From a virus, in the IMG/VR virus record IMGVR_UViG_3300005511_000866, positions 1 to 34,502 of that record: 34,502 nucleotides of DNA; one strand, given 5' to 3'. The translations under genes and the position numbers were made by a program. The notes beneath the pieces were generated by a model, which did no database searches, had not been told where the DNA came from, and saw only the letters and a program-made list of their open reading frames with translations. This document shows positions 21,584 through 28,851 of this stretch, piece by piece (the first letter of the stretch is position 1; each line of letters opens with the position of its first letter).

Positions 21584-22323
21584 ATGCGCGTCCCTTGTGA
21601 CATCCTGGGCGACTTCGTCCACGGGGCCATGAACCTCGTGGCGGGCCAGTCCGGCGTCCACCTGCCGGAATCGCTGGCGCGCGACCTCGCGCTGCGTGGT
21701 CTCGTGCGGGTGGGCGCCTCGGCCGCGCCGCCGCCTGGAGGTGCCCGCGAGGGAAAAGCGCTGGCCGCTGGCAGGGCGCAGACGTCGTCTGCCTCGCCAG
21801 CGGCCCCAGTCTCAACGACGCGGACCTCGCGCGCGTCCGCCGGTGGCGCGACGGCGGCGAGCAGCGGTTCGTCGTCGTCACGAACACGACGTTCCGGGCC
21901 GCCCCCTGGGCCGACGTCCTCATCTTCGTTGACCGGGCCTGGCACGTGATGCACCGCGACGAAGTGGTCCGCGATTTCCGCGGCGCGGCCGTGACGCCGG
22001 CGGCGGGGGTGGCCGGCGTGGAAAAGGTGCGGTTCACGCCGCCGGTGCAGAACTCGGGCGCCGCCGCGATCGCGCTGGCTCACCAGTTCGGCGCGCGCCG
22101 CGTCGTGATGCTGGGCTACGACTGCCAGAAGGTCGGCCGCCTGGTGCACTGGCACGGCGACCACCCGGCGGGCCTCGGCAATGCCGGCTCGATGCCGAAG
22201 TGGCCCGCTCAGTTTGCCGCCGTGTCGCGACAGGTGGAGGGCATGCAGGTGGTCAACGCCTCGCGGGCGACGGTCCTGGACTGCTTCCCGCGCGTGGCCC
22301 TGGAGGATGCGCTGTGCGCCTGA
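21584..22323 (+). CDS. Post-capsid small protein fused by apparent -1 frameshift to a DUF115-like transferase domain
   Basis: Two reading frames meet here. The first starts at ATG 21584 with GGGAG upstream and encodes a small basic protein (LPESLARDLALRGLVRVGAS); unshifted it would end at 21949 as a 121-residue product with a low-complexity tail. The second, in the -1 frame, encodes a domain with ASGPSLNDADL, VVVTNTTFRAAPWADVL, MLGYDCQKVG and HWHGDHPAGLGNAG, like phage DUF115-type, possibly sugar- or pterin-related proteins. That frame has no ATG, GTG or TTG between 21601 and 21942. A slip at GGGAAAA (21751-21757) would give 58 plus 188 residues, 246 in all. A one-base indel is the main alternative. 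The next gene starts inside its 3' end. Confidence 0.62.
21737..21805 (+). promoter_or_regulatory. Candidate programmed -1 frameshift signal
   Basis: In the upstream frame the heptamer reads G GGA AAA (21751-21757), a canonical slippery form. GGAGG (21737-21741) lies nine bases before it, like the stimulatory Shine-Dalgarno element of bacterial frameshift sites. Five bases after it a perfect 10-bp stem forms between GGCCGCTGGC (21763-21772) and GCCAGCGGCC (21796-21805), capped by a second stem GCAGAC/GTCTGC (21778-21783 with 21787-21792). Confidence 0.5.
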
Positions 22324-23168
22324 TGACCGGCATGCAGGGCCTGGGGGACAACTTCTACCAGCGCGCCGTGGTGCGCCAGCTGGGCGAGCTGCACCTAGTC
22401 ACGGCGTGGCCGCAGCTGTACGCCGACCTCCCGGTGCAGTGCGTACGCCCGGACACGCGCCTGCGCACGCAGGCGAAGAACGCCGCCCGGGACGATCTGC
22501 CGTGGGTGGCGGCGCCGCGGCGGCATCCGGTAGCGGCCCGGTTGGGCTACGACACGAAGGGCACGATCCTGCAGAGCATGCTGCGATCGGCGGGGATCGA
22601 CCGCACCGCGGTGAACTTCGACGGGCCGCCCGTGGAGCGCAGGGAGGGGCGCTACATCGTCGTGCGCCCGGCCACGGTGCGCAGCGAGTGGCCCGCGGCC
22701 GCGCGCAACCCGGACCCGGCCTACCTGTGCCGGGCGGTGGATGCGCTGCGCGACCGCTACACGGTGATCAGCGTGGCCGACATCGACGGCCGCAACGAGT
22801 GGGGCATCGCGCCACTGCCGCGGGCAGACGTCCACTTTCACGGCGGCGAGCTGCTGCTCGAGGACCTGCTCGAACTGGTCGCCGGTGCGGCCGGCGTGGT
22901 CGGCGGGGTGGGCTGGCTGCTGCCGGCAGCCATCGCCTACCGCGTGCCGATGCTGCTGGTCTACGGCGGCTGGGGCGCGGTGAACGGACCGCAGCGGTTG
23001 CTGGATCCCAGGATGGACAGCAGCCGCATCGTGCAGGCCATGCCCGACCGGTTCTGTATGTGCAACGACCGGGCGCACACCTGCGCCAAGACGATCACGA
23101 ACTTCGACGACGCCGTCGAGCGCTTCGCCGCGCTGATGGCCGACCAGGTGGAGGCGATTCCGACATGA
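22314..23168 (+). CDS. GT-B/GT9-like glycosyltransferase-like protein
   Basis: The 284-residue protein begins RLMTGMQGLGDNFYQRAVVR, a Gly-rich loop (GLGD, 9-12) like that of heptosyltransferase-type GT9 enzymes, followed by LHLVTAWPQLYADLPVQCVR. The C-terminal half has AGAAGVVGGVGWLLPAAIAY and VPMLLVYGGWG, like a GT-B nucleotide-sugar site, and ends with a cysteine cluster (CMCNDRAHTC). The GTG at 22314 has GGAGG seven bases upstream and overlaps the preceding gene by ten bases; an ATG at 22323 is an alternative. It may transfer a sugar to a virion or host component; substrate is unknown. Confidence 0.72.
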   Translation: MRLMTGMQGLGDNFYQRAVVRQLGELHLVTAWPQLYADLPVQCVRPDTRLRTQAKNAARDDLPWVAAPRRHPVAARLGYDTKGTILQSMLRSAGIDRTAVNFDGPPVERREGRYIVVRPATVRSEWPAAARNPDPAYLCRAVDALRDRYTVISVADIDGRNEWGIAPLPRADVHFHGGELLLEDLLELVAGAAGVVGGVGWLLPAAIAYRVPMLLVYGGWGAVNGPQRLLDPRMDSSRIVQAMPDRFCMCNDRAHTCAKTITNFDDAVERFAALMADQVEAIPT

Positions 23169-23788
23169 ACCTGCAGGGGCTCGAAGCGTTCGCCGATGGG
23201 CAGCTCGTGTGGCTGCCGGAGCTGGGCATGGGGTACTACCCCGTGCAGGAGCAGCCCTACGATGACGCGTACTGGGAGCGCTACCGCGTGATGGACCGGA
23301 CGCCGTGCGGCGAGATGCTGACGACGATGCGCCAGGCCTGGGTGCGGCACTTCTACGCCGGCCGGGTGTGCGACATCGGCATCGGCGGCGGCCGATTCGT
23401 CGAGGACGGTGGGCACTTCGGATTCGACGTGAACCCGCGGGCGGTGGACTGGCTGCAGCAGTTCGGCTGGTTCTGGAACCCCTACACGGGGCCGCTCGAG
23501 GCCGTGACCTTCTGGGACTCGCTCGAGCACATCCACGACCCGGCCATGCTGCTGGGAAACGTCACGCGCTGGGCGTTCGTGTCGCTGCCGATCTTCGCCG
23601 ACGCGGCGCACATTCGCCGCTCCAAGCACTTCCGCAAGGACGAGCACTGCCTGTACTTCACGCGCGATGGCTTCGTGGCGTTCATGGAGCGGCACGGGTT
23701 CGACCTGGCCGGCGAGACGGACATGGAGCAGTCGGCGGGCCGCGAGGACATCCAAACCTTCGCCTTCCGTCGGAGGACTGCGCCGTGA
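23165..23788 (+). CDS. SAM-dependent class I methyltransferase-like protein
   Basis: This 207-residue protein has motif I VCDIGIGGGRFVE (68-80), an acidic SAM-ribose residue in HFGFDVNP (Asp88), and a motif IV-like FWDSLEHIHDPAML (116-129). This fits methyltransferases of the type that act on small molecules or sugars. The ATG overlaps the glycosyltransferase-like gene (ATGA), so the two are coupled. Together with the DUF115-like domain they form a three-gene cassette between capsid and connector genes. Methylation of a sugar or of a virion protein is plausible but not shown. Confidence 0.82.
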   Translation: MNLQGLEAFADGQLVWLPELGMGYYPVQEQPYDDAYWERYRVMDRTPCGEMLTTMRQAWVRHFYAGRVCDIGIGGGRFVEDGGHFGFDVNPRAVDWLQQFGWFWNPYTGPLEAVTFWDSLEHIHDPAMLLGNVTRWAFVSLPIFADAAHIRRSKHFRKDEHCLYFTRDGFVAFMERHGFDLAGETDMEQSAGREDIQTFAFRRRTAP

Positions 23789-24144
23789 ACCAGGCCACCA
23801 CCATCTCGCTCGACGTGGTCAAGCGCGCGCTGCGCGTGACGCACGACCACGACGACGAGGACCTCGAGCGGCGTCTGCGCTCGGCCGAGCAGGAGTGCCT
23901 GCGCTACACCGGCCGTTCGCAGCTGCCCACGTTGCCCGTCGACTACCCGGGCACCTCGGACTGCCCGAGCGAGATGGTCAGCGAGGACGTGCCCAGCAGC
24001 GAGGATCCCGTCGCGCCGGACGTCGTCGAGGGGATCATCCTGATGGTCCAGGCTGGCTGGGAAGGCGACCCGCAGGACCGGGCGTCGTACCGCAAGGGCG
24101 CCGAGGCGCTGTGGGCGCCGTACCGGATGGGGTGGGGGGCCTGA
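23785..24144 (+). CDS. Head-tail connector, gp6-like
   Basis: The 119-residue protein begins NQATTISLDVVKRALRVTHD followed by HDDEDLERRLRSAEQECLRY, the typical opening of HK97 gp6-like connector proteins, and ends with VEGIILMVQAGWEGDPQDRA and the usual LWAPYR. It forms a ring under the portal. The GTG start has GGAGG eight bases upstream and overlaps the methyltransferase stop (GTGA). Confidence 0.87.
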   Translation: MNQATTISLDVVKRALRVTHDHDDEDLERRLRSAEQECLRYTGRSQLPTLPVDYPGTSDCPSEMVSEDVPSSEDPVAPDVVEGIILMVQAGWEGDPQDRASYRKGAEALWAPYRMGWGA

Positions 24145-24494
24145 TGGCCTGGAAGAACAACCTGGCGCCGCGGCTGCGCCATCGCGTCGACATCGAGCGG
24201 CCCGAAGAGGTGCTGGTCAGCAGCGAGACCGGTGCCGTCCGCATCGACTGGCTCCCGTTCCGCAATGCCGTGCCCGCCGAGGTGGCGCCACACAGCGGCC
24301 GCGAGTTCGTCGCGGCGCAGGCCTTGCAGGCCGGCGTCACGACGCGCATCACCATCCGCCACGATGACGACGTGCTGCCGACGATGCGCGTGCTCCACGG
24401 GGGGGCGATCTACAACATCAAGGCGGTACTGCCCGACCCGACGTTCCGCCATCACTTCACGCTGATGTGCGAGGAGGGTGTGAACCATGGCTGA
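24144..24494 (+). CDS. Head closure / head-tail joining protein (SPP1 gp16-like)
   Basis: The 116-residue protein has the pattern of the PF05521 family: LRHRVDIERPEEVLVSSETG near the start, then VPAEVAPHSGREFVAAQALQ, VTTRITIRHDDDVLPTMRVL and YNIKAVLPDPTFRHHFTLMC. It would stop up the head and dock the tail. The ATG overlaps the preceding stop as TGATG. Confidence 0.9.
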   Translation: MAWKNNLAPRLRHRVDIERPEEVLVSSETGAVRIDWLPFRNAVPAEVAPHSGREFVAAQALQAGVTTRITIRHDDDVLPTMRVLHGGAIYNIKAVLPDPTFRHHFTLMCEEGVNHG

Positions 24495-24693
24495 CGATCT
24501 CATGGCCGTGTTGCGCCGCCTGGGTGAGGTGCATGACGCCGTGCTGCGCGTGGAGCGCCTGCAGGTCGCGCAGGGTCTGGCCATCGAGGCGATCGCCGAG
24601 GCGCTCATCGCCGAGGAGCAGGTCGACGTGCCTTCAGTCGATCTCGATGGCGCGCCCGCCGGCGCCATGCGAGAGCCCGGGAGCCCACTGTGA
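24487..24693 (+). CDS. Small coiled-coil hypothetical protein, 68 aa
   Basis: This protein is almost entirely one amphipathic helix (LRRLGEVHDAVLRVERLQVA, then IEAIAEALIAEEQVDV). It overlaps the head closure gene by eight bases and has GGAGGG upstream of the ATG. No family is recognised. Its position among connector genes suggests a small accessory of head-tail assembly. Confidence 0.68.
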   Translation: MADDLMAVLRRLGEVHDAVLRVERLQVAQGLAIEAIAEALIAEEQVDVPSVDLDGAPAGAMREPGSPL

Positions 24694-25217
24694 AGTTCGA
24701 GATGCGCATGCAAGGCCTCGACGGCGTGCTCGACATGCTTCGCCGGCTGCCGCCCGAGATGGTCAGCAAGCGCGGCGGCCCCGTGAAGGCCGCGCTGCGC
24801 AAGGGTGCGCAGGTGCTTCTGCGTCAGGCGAAGACGAACCTTCAGGCCTCGGTGGCGAATGCCACCGACGACGGTGAGCGGCACAGCACGGGCCTGCTGC
24901 TGAACAACCTGGTGGTCACCCGTGGCAAGGCTCCTACCGATGGGAAGGGCGAGCGCTATCTGGTGCGCGTGCGCCGCAAGACCTACAACCGTGCGGCGGA
25001 GCGTAGCGCCGAAGGCAGGAAGGCCAAGCGAGCCGCCGCGGTGACGACCCTCAAGACCGCGCAGCTGCTGGAGTACGGCAGCAGCCAGCAGCCGGCCGAG
25101 CCCTGGCTCCGGCCGGCGTTCCAGTCGAAGGCCGGCGAAGCGATCCAGGCCACGCAGGCCGAGTTGCTGCGGCAGCTCGACCGCACGGTCAGGCGTCTGA
25201 TGAAAGGGCGCCGGTGA
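24690..25217 (+). CDS. HK97 gp10-like tail component
   Basis: The 175-residue protein starts KFEMRMQGLDGVLDMLRRLP and continues with AALRKGAQVLLRQAKTNLQA, STGLLLNNLVV and YLVRVRRKTYNRAAERSAEG; the segment LEYGSSQQPAEPWLRPAFQS is the hallmark end of the HK97 gp10 family. It likely acts at the tail terminator or neck. The GTG start overlaps the upstream stop by four bases. Confidence 0.9.
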   Translation: MKFEMRMQGLDGVLDMLRRLPPEMVSKRGGPVKAALRKGAQVLLRQAKTNLQASVANATDDGERHSTGLLLNNLVVTRGKAPTDGKGERYLVRVRRKTYNRAAERSAEGRKAKRAAAVTTLKTAQLLEYGSSQQPAEPWLRPAFQSKAGEAIQATQAELLRQLDRTVRRLMKGRR

Positions 25218-25579
25218 TGCTTCCGCCCGTCTACCAGACTCTCATGGCCTCGCCCGTGGGCGCGATGGCCACCGGCGGCATCCGCCGGCACAACGTGGCG
25301 GGCCAGTCTGCGAAGGCGCCCTACATCACGTGGTTCCTGCTGTCGAGCGTGCCCGAGAACCAGCTCAGCGGTCTGCCTCCGGTCGATCGCGCGACGGTGC
25401 AGATCGACTGCTGGCATCGCGACGACGCGGGCGTGGAGGCGCTCGCCACCGCCGTGCGCGATGCGGTCGAACCGCACGCGCACCTTACCTCGATCCCGAT
25501 CGACGACTGGGAGCCGGAGACGCGGCTCTTCCGCATCGGCCTCCAGTTCGATTGGCTGCTGCCCCGCTCCGGGCCATAG
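25217..25579 (+). CDS. Tail completion protein, DUF3168-like
   Basis: The 120-residue protein (MLPPVYQTLMASPVGAMATG) contains APYITWFLLSSVPENQLSGL, then ATVQIDCWHRDDAGVEALAT, as in DUF3168 tail completion proteins that cap the tail tube. The ATG at 25217 overlaps the stop of the previous gene; a GTG at 25214 in the same frame is an alternative start. A terminator hairpin follows 22 bases after the stop. Confidence 0.85.
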   Translation: MLPPVYQTLMASPVGAMATGGIRRHNVAGQSAKAPYITWFLLSSVPENQLSGLPPVDRATVQIDCWHRDDAGVEALATAVRDAVEPHAHLTSIPIDDWEPETRLFRIGLQFDWLLPRSGP

Positions 25580-25600
25580 CCGCACCGAAATCAGCAACGT

Positions 25601-25624
25601 GGCCCGCCTCGAGCGGGCCTTTTT
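25601..25624 (+). terminator. Intrinsic terminator inside the late operon
   Basis: GGCCCGC (25601-25607) pairs perfectly with GCGGGCC (25613-25619) around a five-base loop, followed directly by five T residues. It lies between the tail completion and tail tube genes, which share orientation and function. Confidence 0.82.
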
Positions 25625-25639
25625 CATGGAAGGAAGATC

Positions 25640-26137
25640 ATGACGATCGGAACTCTCAAGACGCAAGGCACCGAGCTGTTCTTCGTGAACCCGCTCGTGA
25701 CCGATGCGTCGGTCATCAAGATGGCCTGCCCGACGGGCATCAGCGGCCTCGGCGGCGCCGCCGACCAACTGGACGACACGTGCCTCGACTCGAAGGAGCG
25801 CACCTTCAAGCGCGGCCTGGGCAACCCGGGGCAAGTGTCGGTGCCGTTCAACTTCATCCCGAGCAACTTCAGCCACCAGGACCTGTTCGAGCTGAAGGAA
25901 GACGGCCGGAACCTGCAGTGGCTCATCGGCTTGAGCGATGGCGTTGCGGTGCCGACCCTCGACAGCGACGACGCCTTCGTGCCGCCTGCGAGCCCGCTGC
26001 GCACCACCGCCGAGTTCGAGGCGTACATCGCCGACGTGAACATTGACATCGCGACGAACGAGATCGTGCGCGGCACGTTGACGCTGCAGCGCAGCGGCAC
26101 CGTGAAGTGGAACTGGAACGGCCCGACGCCGACCTGA
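25640..26137 (+). CDS. Major tail tube protein
   Basis: The 165-residue protein begins MTIGTLKTQGTELFFVNPLV and has VSVPFNFIPSNFSHQDLFEL and FEAYIADVNIDIATNEIVRG, then TLTLQRSGTVKW, the pattern of lambda V-like siphophage tail tube subunits. Stacked hexamers would form the tail tube. GGAAGGA lies well placed before the ATG. It is the first gene after the mid-operon terminator. Confidence 0.9.
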   Translation: MTIGTLKTQGTELFFVNPLVTDASVIKMACPTGISGLGGAADQLDDTCLDSKERTFKRGLGNPGQVSVPFNFIPSNFSHQDLFELKEDGRNLQWLIGLSDGVAVPTLDSDDAFVPPASPLRTTAEFEAYIADVNIDIATNEIVRGTLTLQRSGTVKWNWNGPTPT

Positions 26138-26487
26138 TGATGGACGACTCACTCTTCATCAGCGACGCCGTCCACGAGCGTGAGGTGGAACTGCCGGATG
26201 GGCAGAAGCACACGCTGTTCTTCCGCGAGCTGCCGGCCTCGAAGTTCCGTTCGTTCCAGGAGGCAGAGCGCTCCAAGGACGAATCGGTCCGTGAGGGGAG
26301 CATCGCGCGCCTCATCGCCGCCAGCGTGTGCGAACCGGACGGCAAGCCGTCGATGACGTTCGAGCGCGCCATGAAGCTGAAGCCGGCCGCGGCGGGCGCC
26401 ATCCTCGAGCGGGTCCTCGAGATCAACGGGTTCGGCGAAAAAAAAGCTTCGACACCCGCGACGGACGCTGGTTCTGGCACGTCCTGA
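26137..26487 (+). CDS. Tail assembly chaperone, G-like short form
   Basis: This 116-residue protein is in the position of lambda G, between tail tube and tape measure. It begins DDSLFISDAVHEREVELPDG and has FFRELPASKFRSFQEAERSK. It would guide tail tube assembly around the tape measure. Start ATG 26137 overlaps the tail tube stop (TGATG), and ATG 26140 follows directly. Near its end the frame contains GAA AAA AAA, where a -1 slip produces the longer GT-like form. Confidence 0.88.
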   Translation: MMDDSLFISDAVHEREVELPDGQKHTLFFRELPASKFRSFQEAERSKDESVREGSIARLIAASVCEPDGKPSMTFERAMKLKPAAAGAILERVLEINGFGEKKASTPATDAGSGTS

Positions 26488-26780
26488 CGCTGGCCATCGG
26501 GGGATGCACGGTGCGCGAACTGCAGACCCGAATGGGAATGGACGAGTACCACGCGTGGGCCCGCTTCTACGCGCGGTACCCATTCGACGATTTCCACCGG
26601 TACCAGCGCCCCGCGGCGCTAGTCGCGCAAACGATTGGGGGAGGTGAGATGGACGTGAAGCTCGACTGGCTCGCCCAGCGCGACGATCACCCGACGCCTT
26701 GGATGTCGGCTCAATTCAGCGAGGCGGACATGAAAACGTTCAAGGCCTTCGGCGTCAAGCCGCCGGGCATGGGAGTCTGA
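26137..26780 (+). CDS. Tail assembly chaperone, GT-like frameshift product
   Basis: A -1 slip on eight A residues (26438-26445; A AAA AAA G in the G frame) joins 103 residues of the G-like protein to 111 residues of the next frame. The latter begins SFDTRDGRWFWHVLTLAIGG and includes MDEYHAWARFYARYPFDDFH. No separate start with a good ribosome-binding site is seen for this second frame. The arrangement matches the conserved G/GT frameshift of siphophages, where the extension binds the tape measure and tail tube protein. Confidence 0.87.
26439..26446 (+). promoter_or_regulatory. G/GT programmed -1 frameshift slippery site
   Basis: The heptamer A AAA AAA followed by G sits at the expected place before the end of the G-like frame. 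Reading resumes as AGC TTC GAC in the -1 frame. Confidence 0.87.
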
Positions 26781-26781
26781 G

Positions 26782-28851
26782 ATGTCAGCTGGCTCGATCA
26801 TCATCGACCTGCTAATGCGCACGGGTTCGTTCGACACCGACACCGACCGCTCGACGAAGGCGGCAGAGAAGCGCTTCAAGGAGTTGCAGAAGGAGGCCGA
26901 GAACCTCGGCAAGGTGATCGGCGCGTCCTTCGCAGCGGCGGGGGCCGCGGCTCTGTACTTCGGCAAGCAGGTCATCGATGGCCTCGACGCGCTCAACGAC
27001 GTGGCTGACGCCACCGGCTCGAGCATCGAGAACATCAGCGCCCTCGAGGACGTGGCCCTGCGCACCGGAACGACGTTGGACAACGTGTCGGGCATCCTCG
27101 TCAAGTTCAACAACGTCCTGAAGGAGGCCGACGGCAAGAACGCGGTGTCCCAAGCGCTGAAGGCCATCGGCCTGGACGTGGCCGCGCTCAAGCAACTGGA
27201 CCCGGCGGAGGCCCTGCGCCAAGCGGCGGTGGCGCTGACGCAGTTCGCCGACGACGGCAACAAGGCTCGCATCGTGCAGGAGCTGTTCGGAAAGTCCATC
27301 AAGGACGCGGCGCCGTTCCTGAAAGACCTGGCCGAGCAGGGCGAGCTGAACGCGAAGGCCACCGGCGACCAGACTCAGGCGGCGGAGGACTTCAACAAGC
27401 AGCTCTCCGCGATGCAGAAGAACGTGCTCGACGTCGCGCGTTCTGTGACCACGGCGTATCTGCCTGCCCTGAACGACGTACTCAAGACCTTCAACGAGAA
27501 GGGGCTGAAGTCGGCGCTCGACACGTTCGGAAACCTCGCCTTCGACTGGGAGGGCAATTCGCAGCGCAAGCAGCTGAAGCTGCTCCAGTCCGACATCGAG
27601 TCGCTGTCGAAGGATCTGGCCGCGTCGGGCAAGTCGTTCAGAGAGCGCCTCTTCGGCGCAAGTTCTCTCGGCAACATCGCCACCGACGCAACGGCCATCG
27701 CGGAGCAGCTCGACGCCAAGGTGGCCGAGTACAAGAAGCTGCAGGCGGCCTATTACAAGCTGACCACGGGCGTCGAAGGCGGCCGGGGCAAGATCAATCC
27801 TGCGCTGGTCGATCCTCGCGAGTCGGTGGGTGAGCTGCCCAAGACCGACAACGGCGAAGCGGCCAAGCGACAGGCGGCCTTCGACCGCTACCTCGACGGC
27901 TTGAACAAGCAGCTCGAGCGCACCAAGGAACTCAGCACCGTCGAGCAGGTCCTGGCCGACATCCAGCAGAAGCGCGTCGAGGTGATCAGCGCGGCCCAGA
28001 AAGAGCAGCTGATCGCCGTGGCCAAGCAGGTCGACGCCGGCAAGGCGCTGGAGCAGCAGAAGAAGTCGGAAGAGGAAAGCGCCAAACGCCTGGCTGCTGC
28101 TCAGAAGCAGATCGCCGACGAGGTGAAGGGCCTCTACGAGGCGACGCGCACGCCGGTAGAGCAGTACTCTGCACGCCTGGTTCGTCTCAATGAGCTGCTC
28201 GAGGCTGGCCGCATCGATGCAGACCTGTATCGGCGGGCCATGAACCAGGCGAACGAGGACCTCGTGAACGCGACGAAGTCAGCGAACGAGGCCGTCGACG
28301 CGATGTCGGAGTTCTCGAAGCGTGCCCAGCAGAACATCCAGGACGCCCTCGGCAACACGCTCGAAGAGGCGATCAGCGGCAACTTCAGGAACATCGGCCA
28401 GATGTGGTTGCAGCTCATCCAGAAGATGACCGCGCAAGCCCTGGCGGCCCGACTGAACGAAGCGCTGTTCGGATCGAGCGGGAACGGGTTCGGCGATTTG
28501 CTGAAGGGCATCTTCGGTGGAGCCACGGGGACCGGGTCCGGCGTGGGCAACGCTGGGTACGGGGACTACAAGGGCTTCTTCGACGCGCTTCCGAAGATGG
28601 CGACGGGTACGAACTACGTGCCCTACGACGGTTTCGTCGCTGCGCTTCACGAGGGCGAGGCCATCGTGCCGAAGAAGTACAACCCGGCCGCTGGCGGGGC
28701 GGGCATGGGCACGAGCTTCGACTTCAGCGGGCAGACCATCGTGGTGGGCGACGGCGTGAGCATGGGCCAGGTGAAGGCGGCCGTGCAGGCCGGGAACGCG
28801 CAGACCGAGGCCCGCATCCGGCGCAGCCTGGGTCAGAGGGGGTACGCATGA
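26782..28851 (+). CDS. Tape measure protein
   Basis: The 689-residue protein determines tail length and helps DNA entry. It is mostly helical. A hydrophobic segment lies at about 44-65 (VIGASFAAAGAAALYFGKQV), then the characteristic DVADATGSSIENISALEDVA region. The middle has long Lys/Glu/Gln-rich coiled coils (KQLERTKELSTVEQVLADIQ, KEQLIAVAKQVDAGKALEQQ). The C-terminal part has FRNIGQMWLQLIQKMTAQAL and MATGTNYVPYDGFVAALHEG with EAIVPKKYNP, common in phage tape measures. At about 1.5 angstrom per residue the tail would be near 100 nm. The shadow frame opposite and beside it is not coding. Confidence 0.94.
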   Translation: MSAGSIIIDLLMRTGSFDTDTDRSTKAAEKRFKELQKEAENLGKVIGASFAAAGAAALYFGKQVIDGLDALNDVADATGSSIENISALEDVALRTGTTLDNVSGILVKFNNVLKEADGKNAVSQALKAIGLDVAALKQLDPAEALRQAAVALTQFADDGNKARIVQELFGKSIKDAAPFLKDLAEQGELNAKATGDQTQAAEDFNKQLSAMQKNVLDVARSVTTAYLPALNDVLKTFNEKGLKSALDTFGNLAFDWEGNSQRKQLKLLQSDIESLSKDLAASGKSFRERLFGASSLGNIATDATAIAEQLDAKVAEYKKLQAAYYKLTTGVEGGRGKINPALVDPRESVGELPKTDNGEAAKRQAAFDRYLDGLNKQLERTKELSTVEQVLADIQQKRVEVISAAQKEQLIAVAKQVDAGKALEQQKKSEEESAKRLAAAQKQIADEVKGLYEATRTPVEQYSARLVRLNELLEAGRIDADLYRRAMNQANEDLVNATKSANEAVDAMSEFSKRAQQNIQDALGNTLEEAISGNFRNIGQMWLQLIQKMTAQALAARLNEALFGSSGNGFGDLLKGIFGGATGTGSGVGNAGYGDYKGFFDALPKMATGTNYVPYDGFVAALHEGEAIVPKKYNPAAGGAGMGTSFDFSGQTIVVGDGVSMGQVKAAVQAGNAQTEARIRRSLGQRGYA

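Noticed and set aside
20073-22037. 654-codon minus-strand open frame opposite the capsid gene
   Set aside because: Antisense to protease and capsid genes; no recognisable motif or ribosome-binding site.
21943-22323. Separate transferase gene starting at GTG/ATG 21943-21948
   Set aside because: It would lose the ASGPSL and VTNTTF motifs, which are clearly encoded upstream in the same frame.
28404-28847. Plus-strand frame overlapping the end of the tape measure
   Set aside because: Only the part from ATG 28848 looks like protein; the earlier part is an out-of-frame shadow of the tape measure.
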